In this document: positions 8,629-16,349 of the stretch, in pieces
Numbering within the stretch: position 1 is the first letter of the stretch
How the letters are laid out: every line of letters begins with the position of its first letter
Source of the DNA: Blastocatellia bacterium
GTDB taxonomy: Bacteria; Acidobacteriota; Blastocatellia; Pyrinomonadales; Pyrinomonadaceae
Length of the DNA: 64,000 nucleotides
Direction: 5' to 3'
NCBI GenBank assembly: GCA_003168335.1
Contig: PMSM01000010.1
Coordinates: 781,588 to 845,587 of the forward strand
Made by a program: the position numbers and the translations under genes
Notes under the pieces: model-generated
Told to the model about the DNA's origin: nothing
Databases searched by the model: none
Seen by the model: the letters and a program-made list of their open reading frames with translations, nothing else

Positions 8629-9303
8629 GTGTCTTTCATAACTCAAGCGCTCACTGCGCTAAAACGAATCTTGATCGTGGTCGGAATTGCCATCGCTTTC
8701 ACCCTGGGGCTGCTTGGTGCTATTTATCTGTCGTTGCGAAGTTCCGAGACAAGAGTGCCCGACATCATCGGCAAGGACCGGACGGCTGCGGAGGACACTA
8801 TTAGCTCAGCAGGTTTGAATTTTCGCGTACGCGCCACGCGGCCAACCAGCGACGCAAAACCTGATACTGTTCTAATTCAGCTCCCGCATGCCGGAGAGAT
8901 CGTCAAGGTTGGACAAACTGTGGCGGTGGACATCAGCCGGCCCACGAAAGAAGGCGAGACTTCAACTACTGCTAATTCAAACACCAACACCGAAAAGAAG
9001 TCCGAAAACGTCAACGCCACTAATTCCAATACGAACTCAAACGATAACAAACAGAAAAAGAAGCCGGCCAACCAGAATGCCAATGACAACGCGAACGCGA
9101 ATGCGAATCGCGCGGCCAACCGAAACCGTAACAGCAATGGCAATGTTAACCGCGCAACGAATGGCAACCTGAACGCTAATCCGGCCGGGACCCCCGTTCA
9201 CAGCAACCTGAATTCCAATAGCGTACCCAGGGGAAACACGAACCGCGGCGCCGGTAATGTAAATACTAACCGCCGTCCGCCCGTCCCCGCGCCGACGCCT
9301 TAG
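8629..9303 (+). CDS. Membrane-anchored PASTA-domain protein with Asn-rich tail
   Basis: It starts with GTG. A transmembrane segment lies at about 12-35 (ILIVVGIAIAFTLGLLGAIYL). One PASTA domain follows at about 43-104 (R-V-P-D-I-I-G-K-D-R-T-A-A-E-D-T-I, ending G-Q-T-V-A-V-D-I). The remaining 115 residues are a low-complexity tail of Asn-Ala/Asn-Ser/Asn-Arg repeats. PASTA domains usually bind peptidoglycan fragments or beta-lactams, most often on PknB kinases or penicillin-binding proteins; here there is no enzymatic domain. The tail looks like a disordered spacer outside the membrane. It lies 95 bases after rsmB and 14 bases before rpe. Confidence 0.82.
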   Translation: MSFITQALTALKRILIVVGIAIAFTLGLLGAIYLSLRSSETRVPDIIGKDRTAAEDTISSAGLNFRVRATRPTSDAKPDTVLIQLPHAGEIVKVGQTVAVDISRPTKEGETSTTANSNTNTEKKSENVNATNSNTNSNDNKQKKKPANQNANDNANANANRAANRNRNSNGNVNRATNGNLNANPAGTPVHSNLNSNSVPRGNTNRGAGNVNTNRRPPVPAPTP

Positions 9304-9317
9304 CGTCTTGAAACGTT

Positions 9318-9980
9318 ATGATTGAGATTGCCCCGTCAATTCTTTCCGCGGATTTCACCCGCCTCGGCGAACAGATCAAGACTGTCGAGCGCGCGGGGGC
9401 GTCTTTGCTGCACGTGGACGTCATGGACGGACGTTTTGTGCCGAACATCACCGTTGGTTTGCCGGTGGTAAAAGCACTTTCCCGTGCAACCCAACTGCCC
9501 ATTGATGCGCATCTGATGATCGTCGAGCCGGGACGTTACGCCGAACAGTTCGTTAAAGCCGGGGCGCAAATGGTTTCAATCCACATCGAAGCCGACCCGC
9601 ACGCGCACCGCACGCTGTCGGCTATAAGATCTGCCGGAGGACTGGCGGGCATTGCCCTCAATCCCGCGACGCCACTCTCGGCTTTGGACGAAGCGGTTAA
9701 GTTTGCCGATTATGTTTTGGTGATGTCCGTTAATCCGGGGTTTGGGGGCCAGGAGTTTATTCCGGCCTCGCTCGACAAGGTTCGGCGCTTGCGAAAGATG
9801 ATCGATGAACGCGGATTGAAGACCCGGATAGAGATTGACGGCGGCATCGATAGCGACAACATCGCCGAGGTTACCAGCGCCGGGGCCGAGATAATTGTTT
9901 CCGGTTCAGCGATCTTCGGCGCGCCCGATCCCGCGATTGCGCTCCGAGAGCTGCGCGAGGCGACGGTTTTGTGGGTCTAG
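9318..9980 (+). CDS. rpe: Ribulose-phosphate 3-epimerase
   Basis: This TIM-barrel enzyme of the pentose phosphate pathway interconverts ribulose-5-phosphate and xylulose-5-phosphate. Seen here: I-A-P-S-I-L-S-A-D-F at the start, L-H-V-D-V-M-D-G-R-F-V-P-N-I (metal-binding His and Asp), D-A-H-L-M-I, V-L-V-M-S-V-N-P-G-F-G-G-Q-E-F and E-I-D-G-G-I (phosphate-binding loop). The length of 220 residues is standard. The ATG at 9318 is 14 bases after the previous stop. Confidence 0.96.
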   Translation: MIEIAPSILSADFTRLGEQIKTVERAGASLLHVDVMDGRFVPNITVGLPVVKALSRATQLPIDAHLMIVEPGRYAEQFVKAGAQMVSIHIEADPHAHRTLSAIRSAGGLAGIALNPATPLSALDEAVKFADYVLVMSVNPGFGGQEFIPASLDKVRRLRKMIDERGLKTRIEIDGGIDSDNIAEVTSAGAEIIVSGSAIFGAPDPAIALRELREATVLWV

Positions 9981-10121
9981 TCTGTACGGATTTCAGATTC
10001 TTGTTCGCGATTCTCTGAGCCAGGTGCCGGCCTTAATTAAGACTGGACCTTCCGGGTGGTAACTCAGGAGGCATCAGTTTACAATCCGAACCGTCACGAT
10101 TTGTTTTTGGAGGGTTTCTCA

Positions 10122-11738
10122 ATGTCTTTTCCTTTAGTGCAAAAAGTTACTCCCCGCGGCACGCTTCGTCTGATTTCGCTGGCTGTGGCGCTTTTTGCGA
10201 TAGCTGCATCGACGGCTGGGGTCACGCGTGCCCAGGGCAGCAAGAACCAGCCTTCTCAGACCGGGTTATCGAACCTGCAACGCATCGACATCATGCGTTC
10301 GAAACTCGAATCGATGCGACGCCCACTGGACAGCGCGATTGCGGGAATCAACGCCAAAGACTCCGGCGGCAAGGAAAAGAACCCTGACGATCCGCGGGAA
10401 CGTCTGCGCGGTCTGGAAAAGGAAGTTGGTTCGGTGCTGAGCGAGGTCAACGATCTGCGGGTTAAGGAAGAAAAGGCGGAAAAATACGACACTTCCAAGC
10501 TTGATGGGCTGGAAGCCTCAGTTACCGAACTGAATACCCGGGTTCAGGCGGCCCTGCAATCCACTGCCGCAGCGCGGACCGCGGGAAGCGAAACATCATC
10601 TGACTATCATCCGAAACCTCAGAAGGGTAAGCGGCGCATGTTTGGTTTGCTGCCCGGCAAAGGCAGTGACAAGTACGCCGAATTAGTCGGCACCGTGGAA
10701 AAGGGTCGTGATCGTGTACTTTTCATCGAGGCCGCCAGGGAAGTACGCAAGGGCAGTCACGAAACCGGTCGCTTGCTCTTCACCACGATCATTACGACGT
10801 ATCCCGACTCTCCTTACCTGCCTTTGGCAAAGCTGGCGATTGCCGATTCATTCTTTCTTGAAGGCACAACCAGTTCCCTGATTCAGGCGGGACAGGCGTA
10901 TCAGGACTGGCTCACGTTCTTCCCCACTGATCCGCTCACCTGCGACGCCATGATGAAAGTCGCAGAGACCGAGATGCGGCAGATGGGTTTGTCGGATCGC
11001 GATATCACGCACGCGCGCAAAGCCGAGCAGCGCCTGAAAGTGATGTTGCAGCAGTGTCCGCAATCAAGTCTCCGATCAGACGGTGAACTGCGACTACGCG
11101 AGACACAGGATAGCCTGGCGATGCACAGTCTGCAGATAGCCAGGTTCTATGGCGACCGGTATGAGGTCAGCAAGGGGGCCAAGGGGGGATTGAAGGGCGA
11201 GCAAAGTCGGTTACAGGAGATTGTTGATAAGTATCCGAACTTTTGCTTTATGGACGAAGTTCTGTTCCGGTTGGGCTGGACTTACCAGCAAGAGGAAGAG
11301 CCGGACGAGGCGGCAAAGCTTTTCCAGGAACTGGTGCGCGATTATCCGAACAGCGATTACATCGAGAAAGCAAAAGATCAACTGAACATTATTGGCGCAG
11401 CCATTCCCGAACCTGATCCAATCAGAAAGACAATGCCGACCTGTCCAAAGCTGTCGTTCACGCAGAACATGATCCAACAGATCAGCGGTAACGCCGACGT
11501 CACGACCAGCCACGACGGCATTCTGATCACCAAGAAAGGCGAAGGCACCGATCTAATCGACAAGGCAATTGCTAACAACGGGCAGATTCCGGATACAGCG
11601 CTGCAACCGGTTATTCAGCGCGCCCCGGCGCGGGCGCCGTTGACTCAACCGACACCGAACGGAACGGCGCCTGCTCAAGCCAATCCTGCTGCGACGCCGC
11701 GGCCGGGTCTGACTGCAACGCCTACGCCGAAGCCTTAA
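10122..11738 (+). CDS. Exported tetratricopeptide/BamD-like protein
   Basis: A 538-residue protein with a signal peptide (LRLISLAVALFAIAASTAGVTRAQ). A coiled-coil-like region spans about 40-150. From about residue 205 it has TPR/BamD-type helical repeats: A-R-E-V-R-K-G-S-H-E-T-G-R-L-L-F-T-T-I-I-T-T-Y-P-D-S-P-Y and F-R-L-G-W-T-Y-Q-Q-E-E-E-P-D-E-A-A-K-L-F-Q-E-L. The C-terminus is Pro/Ala/Thr-rich. BamD is normally about 250 residues and helps insert outer-membrane proteins, so this is a longer relative at best and could be a general periplasmic scaffold. GGAGGG precedes the chosen ATG by seven bases. Confidence 0.75.
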   Translation: MSFPLVQKVTPRGTLRLISLAVALFAIAASTAGVTRAQGSKNQPSQTGLSNLQRIDIMRSKLESMRRPLDSAIAGINAKDSGGKEKNPDDPRERLRGLEKEVGSVLSEVNDLRVKEEKAEKYDTSKLDGLEASVTELNTRVQAALQSTAAARTAGSETSSDYHPKPQKGKRRMFGLLPGKGSDKYAELVGTVEKGRDRVLFIEAAREVRKGSHETGRLLFTTIITTYPDSPYLPLAKLAIADSFFLEGTTSSLIQAGQAYQDWLTFFPTDPLTCDAMMKVAETEMRQMGLSDRDITHARKAEQRLKVMLQQCPQSSLRSDGELRLRETQDSLAMHSLQIARFYGDRYEVSKGAKGGLKGEQSRLQEIVDKYPNFCFMDEVLFRLGWTYQQEEEPDEAAKLFQELVRDYPNSDYIEKAKDQLNIIGAAIPEPDPIRKTMPTCPKLSFTQNMIQQISGNADVTTSHDGILITKKGEGTDLIDKAIANNGQIPDTALQPVIQRAPARAPLTQPTPNGTAPAQANPAATPRPGLTATPTPKP

Positions 11739-11823
11739 TTGTCATTCGTCTGGGCCAGGGAAATTTGCAAACCGCCATTAAGCCTCGCCGCAGGTCGCGG
11801 GGGGTGCTTACTTATTTCTTAAT

Positions 11824-12303
11824 ATGATGCCGAATTCCGTAGGCCTGCAGAACGAGCTGAGGCGGCGGCATCGAACTGCCATTCTGGTCGTCGCCGGTTT
11901 TCTCATTCTGGATGTCGCGCTCGTGGCAATCGCCTTCTTTGCCGCAGACCGTATCTTTCGACCAGGCGATCCTTCGATAGTTATGGGTTTGTGGATTGCG
12001 GTCCTGGTGTCTGGGCTGGGCGCCTTTGTGATCAGAAGAACGAAGTTTGCCGCGATGCGCCTGCAGGATGTTGCGGCCGTTAAAGGCGTGTCGGGCTTGT
12101 TGAAAACGTTGCAGGGCACGACCATTCAGATAGCCTGCATCGGGGGCGCGATCGCGCTGATGGGATTCGTGATCGCGATCCTGTTGGGCGATTGGACCAA
12201 CATGCTGCGCGCGGGTGGAGTGTCCGCGATCGTCCTGGTCTACTGCTTCCCCTTTCGGAGCGCCTGGGAACGCGTTGTGATGCAGCTGGCGCGGGAGGAC
12301 TGA
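11824..12303 (+). CDS. Small integral membrane protein, unknown
   Basis: The 159-residue protein has four predicted membrane helices: ILVVAGFLILDVALVAIAFF, VMGLWIAVLVSGLGAFVI, IQIACIGGAIALMGFVIAIL and AGGVSAIVLVYCF. Its N-terminus is basic. I recognise no family. It converges with pilT, whose stop lies ten bases downstream on the other strand. Confidence 0.65.
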   Translation: MMPNSVGLQNELRRRHRTAILVVAGFLILDVALVAIAFFAADRIFRPGDPSIVMGLWIAVLVSGLGAFVIRRTKFAAMRLQDVAAVKGVSGLLKTLQGTTIQIACIGGAIALMGFVIAILLGDWTNMLRAGGVSAIVLVYCFPFRSAWERVVMQLARED

Positions 12304-12313
12304 GTGAATATGC

Positions 12314-13414
12314 TCAAGTTGAAGCCGGACTGTTTGCTAAGCGCATGCCGTGACCTCCGGAGCTACTGAGCTGTTTGCCCGCGCTGCGCCGGCGCAGGAA
12401 GCTGGTGCCGTCTTCTTTCGAAATCAAGCCTTTCTGAATCAGCTCGTGAATGGCCCCTTCGAAAGTCATCATGCCGTGAGAGCGTCCGGTTTGCATCACC
12501 GATGCGATTTGATGTGTCTTGCCTTCGCGAATCAGATTGGCCACCGCGGGAACGTTTACCAGAATTTCAACCACCGGCACTCGGCCCTGGTGATCGGGTC
12601 GCGGCAGTAGTGCCTGGGCTACGACTCCTCGCAAACTCTCAGACAACATCACGCGAATCTGGGTCTGCTGACCTTCGGGAAAGACATCGATTACGCGATC
12701 GATGGTCTTGATTGCGCTGTTGGTGTGGAGCGTGGCAAAAACCAGATGACCAGTTTCGGCGGCCGTAATCGCTAGTGAGATCGTTTCCAGATCGCGCATC
12801 TCTCCCACGAGGATTATGTCCGGATCCTCTCGCAGGGCAGCGCGCAAAGCAGCGCCAAATGACTTGGTGTGACTCGCGAGTTCTCTCTGGCTGATCAAAC
12901 AACGGTGATTCTCGTGAACGAATTCGATCGGATCTTCGATGGTAATGATATGCGCTTGTTGTTTCTCGTTGATAGTATGAATCAGCGACGCCAGGGTTGT
13001 GCTCTTACCTGAACCGGTTGGACCGGTAACCAAAATCAAACCTTCAGAGGCATCGATCAGGCCGTTGAGCTGCTCCGGGAGATCGAGTTCATCGATAGTC
13101 TTGATGTTTTCCGGAATCAGCCGGAAGACCCCGGCTATCCCGTTCCTTTGCATGAACACGTTCACCCGAAAGCGTCCTACTCCGTGCAGCGGATAGCTCA
13201 AATCCAGGTCCCAGTTTTCCGTGAATAGTTGTTTCTGGTTTTCCGTGAGAATTTCAAAGATAAGACTATTACAAGTCTCTGCGGACACGTTGCGATAGTT
13301 TAGCTTCACCATATCGCCGTTGATCCGCATGTAAGGCGCGGAGCCGGAGGTCAGGTGGAGGTCTGAAGCACCTTGCTGCTTCATCTGCCTGAGAAGATCA
13401 TCTAGTCTGGCCAT
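12314..13414 (-). CDS. pilT: Type IV pilus retraction ATPase PilT
   Basis: This hexameric ATPase depolymerises type IV pili for twitching motility. Visible motifs: M-K-Q-Q-G-A-S-D-L-H-L-T-S-G-S-A-P at the N-terminus, Walker A G-P-T-G-S-G-K-S-T-T near residue 137, Asp box T-I-E-D-P-I-E-F-V-H, Walker B D-I-I-L-V-G-E-M-R-D, and His box H-T-N-S-A-I-K-T-I-D-R. The length of 366 is normal. It is divergent from the minor-pilin operon that starts at 13973, which supports a shared pilus function. Assignment to PilT rather than PilB rests on length and on M-R-D-L-E-T with the R-V-I-D-V-F-P sequence. Confidence 0.95.
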   Translation of the reverse strand: MARLDDLLRQMKQQGASDLHLTSGSAPYMRINGDMVKLNYRNVSAETCNSLIFEILTENQKQLFTENWDLDLSYPLHGVGRFRVNVFMQRNGIAGVFRLIPENIKTIDELDLPEQLNGLIDASEGLILVTGPTGSGKSTTLASLIHTINEKQQAHIITIEDPIEFVHENHRCLISQRELASHTKSFGAALRAALREDPDIILVGEMRDLETISLAITAAETGHLVFATLHTNSAIKTIDRVIDVFPEGQQTQIRVMLSESLRGVVAQALLPRPDHQGRVPVVEILVNVPAVANLIREGKTHQIASVMQTGRSHGMMTFEGAIHELIQKGLISKEDGTSFLRRRSAGKQLSSSGGHGMRLANSPAST

Positions 13415-13872
13415 ATTTCAATTCTCAATCTTCATCGGAGTAGGTGAGTTCCGGAGTAGGCAGCCCGAATACGCGCATCTACTGTCGGACTAATCGCGGC
13501 ACATCCACCAATCGTTAACTTGTGAAACCGAGGAAGCAGGACGTTGTGTCCTTAGGAAAGGAACCAAGCTGGCTCGTTCTCGTTATCATCGATCGACATT
13601 CATCGATCGCCCGTCTCAGCTTGGTCTTAAATGTCAGGCTCCAGCGAAACCGATCGGGAGCTGAAATTACTATAGCAAAAAGATCAGACCCACGCCTAGC
13701 CTTTTGTCAGGAGGCCCCGGCATTTTAGATTGGGCGCTGTTGCACCAGGGCCGGACTAAGACCCCAGAACATAAGTAGTGTCGTTCCCTCCCCTGTTACT
13801 CAAGGTGACATGATTTCTCTGGTTCACCAGCAATCCTCGAACAAATCCAGTGGTTTCATTAGCAATCGGCGA
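13415..13872. other. Intergenic region between pilT and the pilin operon
   Basis: I see no convincing gene in these 458 bases. A 9-bp inverted repeat (ACCAAGCTG at 13563-13571 and CAGCTTGGT at 13617-13625) encloses an ATCGATCG-rich core and could form a hairpin of about 63 bases. An open frame at 13522-13728 has no family signature. Confidence 0.5.
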
Positions 13873-13888
13873 TGGCACTGCCCTTGCT
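13873..13888 (+). promoter_or_regulatory. Sigma-54 (RpoN) promoter for the minor-pilin operon
   Basis: TGGCAC-N5-TTGCT occurs here. The GG (13874-13875) and GC (13886-13887) doublets are exactly ten bases apart, as the -24/-12 sigma-54 consensus needs. Transcription would begin near 13899, about 75 bases before the first pilin ATG. Pilin genes are known sigma-54 targets, and an NtrC-type activator is encoded at 58678-60078, although no direct link is shown. Confidence 0.85.
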
Positions 13889-13972
13889 CTTGCTCAGGGC
13901 TCGGCCTCCGAACGGGCGGCCACTAAGGACTTAGCAAAGAAGCAGTCGAATCGAGGTTGACAGGTGATAACA

Positions 13973-14620
13973 ATGAAAGCTCAGGTCGCCAAAGCTCAAA
14001 GCTGGCACTCGCACAGCGGCACGTCGATGGTTGAGGTCCTTGCCGTGGTCGCCATTGCAACGATCCTGACCGCGGTCGCTGTGCCGCAGGTCATTTCAGC
14101 GCGCCGGCTGATCCGCTCGGCCTCGTTGCCGCGCGAAGTCGCCAGCCAAATGCGATATGCCAGACAGCAGGCAATGTCACAGCGGCAGGCCTTTACTTTT
14201 CAATATGACGACTCGGCAAAGCAGATCACGATTATCGATCACCAGGCGACTGGATATGCCTTGCTGTCTGCTTCGGGCTATCCAAATACCGCGGGCAGTA
14301 TCACTGCCTTGACGATACCGTTAGGCGTCGGAGGGGGGCTTCCTGCTTCCGAAATTTCTTTCGGTGTCCCCACCGGAATCACCGTCACCTCTTTAGACGA
14401 CACCAGCACCCCGACCGCCCTCGCGTCCAACAAAATCACGATCACTTTTCAACCGGACGGCACGGTCCAGGATGCCAACGGCAATTATGTTAACCGCACT
14501 CTATTTTTCTACAACAACCAAATCCCCAACCAGACGGCGTGCGCGATCTCTGTTCTGGGATCTGCCGGGAGAATCAAGATCTGGAGGTACACCGCCAGTG
14601 CAAGTAAATATCTCGAATAA
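13973..14620 (+). CDS. GspH/FimT-type minor pseudopilin
   Basis: It carries a prepilin leader cleaved after Gly: H-S-G | T-S-M-V-E-V-L-A-V-V-A-I-A, with Glu at mature position 5 and a hydrophobic N-terminal helix. The region S-A-R-R-L-I-R-S-A-S-L-P and A-S-Q-M-R-Y-A-R-Q-Q-A-M-S-Q is typical of FimT/GspH proteins. The minor pilin would be processed by a prepilin peptidase (not in this window) and join the tip complex that primes type IV pili. AGGTG lies six bases before the ATG; a GTG three codons earlier is possible. It is first in the operon behind the sigma-54 promoter. Confidence 0.88.
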   Translation: MKAQVAKAQSWHSHSGTSMVEVLAVVAIATILTAVAVPQVISARRLIRSASLPREVASQMRYARQQAMSQRQAFTFQYDDSAKQITIIDHQATGYALLSASGYPNTAGSITALTIPLGVGGGLPASEISFGVPTGITVTSLDDTSTPTALASNKITITFQPDGTVQDANGNYVNRTLFFYNNQIPNQTACAISVLGSAGRIKIWRYTASASKYLE

Positions 14621-15161
14621 CGAATCCCGCCGCCGGCCGCTGCTGCGAAGACAACTTCATTCAGAATCAGGCGTTACGATTCTGGAGATGGTTGTGGCGA
14701 TGTTGATTCTGACTATCGGCCTGCTGGGACTGGCCGCGTCGATCGGCTATGCCGTCACTGTCAGCAACAAAGGGCGCAATCTTACCAACAGCAAGCTGCT
14801 GGTGGTTTCACTGCTCGAGCAAATGGAGACCTTGCGAAATACCGAGCAGTTGACCTTTGGTCAGATTGTGAATGAAGGTCAAACTATTGACAACACGGGG
14901 GCCACGCGTCAGTTCACTGGATTTCCCACCGCCTTCCAGCCCCTTTCGAACGATCCCGGCCCGGACGGTATTCTTGGGACGTCCGACGACGACTCAGCAT
15001 CGGTGGTACCGGGATACCAGCGCCAGGTCTTGATTAGCTTGTTGAACCCCAACCTCAAACGAGTCCAGGTAACTGTGCGTTACCCGGATGCGGGCGGCCA
15101 AATGCATGACCTGGTTGGCGTCAGCTATCTGAACAATGACACGCGGAGCAACTTTCGCTAA
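14598..15161 (+). CDS. PilV-like minor pilin
   Basis: The prepilin cleavage motif is S-E-S-G | V-T-I-L-E-M-V-V-A-M-L-I-L-T-I-G-L-L-G-L, with Glu at +5, followed by A-A-S-I-G-Y-A-V. The GLLGLA run is characteristic of PilV/GspI proteins. I placed the start at the GTG at 14598, which overlaps the upstream gene by 23 bases and follows GGAGG by ten bases; a longer frame upstream lies inside the FimT gene. The mature pilin of about 165 residues fits the family. Confidence 0.85.
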   Translation: MQVNISNNESRRRPLLRRQLHSESGVTILEMVVAMLILTIGLLGLAASIGYAVTVSNKGRNLTNSKLLVVSLLEQMETLRNTEQLTFGQIVNEGQTIDNTGATRQFTGFPTAFQPLSNDPGPDGILGTSDDDSASVVPGYQRQVLISLLNPNLKRVQVTVRYPDAGGQMHDLVGVSYLNNDTRSNFR

Positions 15162-15213
15162 GCGGAGCCCGAAAAGGAACCATCGGGCTCAAACAGAAAA
15201 CCGGAGGCAGTAC

Positions 15214-16281
15214 ATGTGTCCTAATCGCAAAATCAATCGGCAAGGCGGGTTCTCAATGATCGAGTTGATGATCTCCATGGCCACCATGACGATCGTTACC
15301 GGGGCGGCCTTTGCGCTGATTGGAAGCAGTATTAAGTTCTCCAGCGCCACCTATCACCTGACCGACACGGAACAGGGCCTGCGCACGGCGCAGGAGATTA
15401 TCAATCGCGACCTGACGACGGCGGGTGACGGCTTGAAAGGCATCGGCACAATTCAGGTTCCCCTGGTGTTTGTCCAGTCTTATCTGACCCAAACACCTGT
15501 GGTCATCTCCGGGAACCCAAATTACGTAAATATGGCTCTGGTTACCTCCGATGATAATGTTCCGGGAACTACGGCTGTGCCACAAGCGAGTCCGGCGGCG
15601 ACTGTCCTGGGCGGCACAGATCGTCTGACACTGCTGACCGAGGACTACACATCCTTTGCGCCGGTGACGGTGCTGGCCGGCAAGATCACCCAGTCAAGCC
15701 CCAACACCAACATCGTGGTCCTGGCTGCGGATATTGGAAAATTCCAGGCGGGAGAGGTGTACGCGCTCGTCGCGCAGAACAGCGCTGCATTCTTCGTCAT
15801 CTCGAGCGTCAACTCGTCGACGAATACTCTGACCGTGACCAACGGCGATATTTACTCAATTAACCAAACCGGCTCCGGAACTCCTATCAATGTGGTTTCA
15901 GTTGCCGGAACGGCGCCCTCGACGATTGTGCGAATCCAGATGATCCATTACTTCGTGAACTCGAACAACCTGCTTGTCCGGCGAGTGTTCGGCGTAAAGG
16001 GAGCAACCTTCGTTGACAACGTCATTGCAGAGCACATTACCAAAATGCAGTTTCGCTATATGGTCAACCTAATCGATGCGAACGGCTTTGTGCCGCAACC
16101 AACGACACAGCTTGCCACCTCGCAACAGCAACTGGCCGTCCGTGAGGTTGAAACGACAATCGCAGGCGAAACTCTGCGCGCCGTGAACGCGATCACCGCG
16201 AACAACAACACCGGTAAGCAAGTCATTTCGTCGACCACGGTGACCTCCGTTCGCAATCTGCAGTTCCGGCAAGCGTTATAG
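15214..16281 (+). CDS. PilW-like minor pilin
   Basis: The leader ends Q-G-G | F-S-M-I-E-L-M-I-S-M-A-T-M-T-I-V-T-G-A-A-F-A-L, again with Glu at +5. A 330-residue beta-rich domain follows, a typical PilW size. A ribosome site GGAGG precedes the ATG at 15214 by about seven bases. The gene lies 52 bases after the PilV-like gene and 68 bases before the PilX-like one, so the four form a FimT-PilV-PilW-PilX operon. Confidence 0.86.
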   Translation: MCPNRKINRQGGFSMIELMISMATMTIVTGAAFALIGSSIKFSSATYHLTDTEQGLRTAQEIINRDLTTAGDGLKGIGTIQVPLVFVQSYLTQTPVVISGNPNYVNMALVTSDDNVPGTTAVPQASPAATVLGGTDRLTLLTEDYTSFAPVTVLAGKITQSSPNTNIVVLAADIGKFQAGEVYALVAQNSAAFFVISSVNSSTNTLTVTNGDIYSINQTGSGTPINVVSVAGTAPSTIVRIQMIHYFVNSNNLLVRRVFGVKGATFVDNVIAEHITKMQFRYMVNLIDANGFVPQPTTQLATSQQQLAVREVETTIAGETLRAVNAITANNNTGKQVISSTTVTSVRNLQFRQAL

Positions 16282-16349
16282 GCCGGCCAGCGAATCAAGT
16301 TCCTAAATATTGCTTGAAGCCATTATCGATTAACAGGGAAGGATACGTT

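Noticed and set aside
8877-9167. Opposite-strand open frame over the PASTA tail, rich in Leu/Phe/Ala
   Set aside because: It is the shadow of the Asn-repeat codons (AAT/AAC read in reverse) and has no start signal.
13522-13728. Open frame of 68 codons upstream of the pilins
   Set aside because: No ribosome site, no family signal, and it spans a hairpin-like ATCGATCG region.
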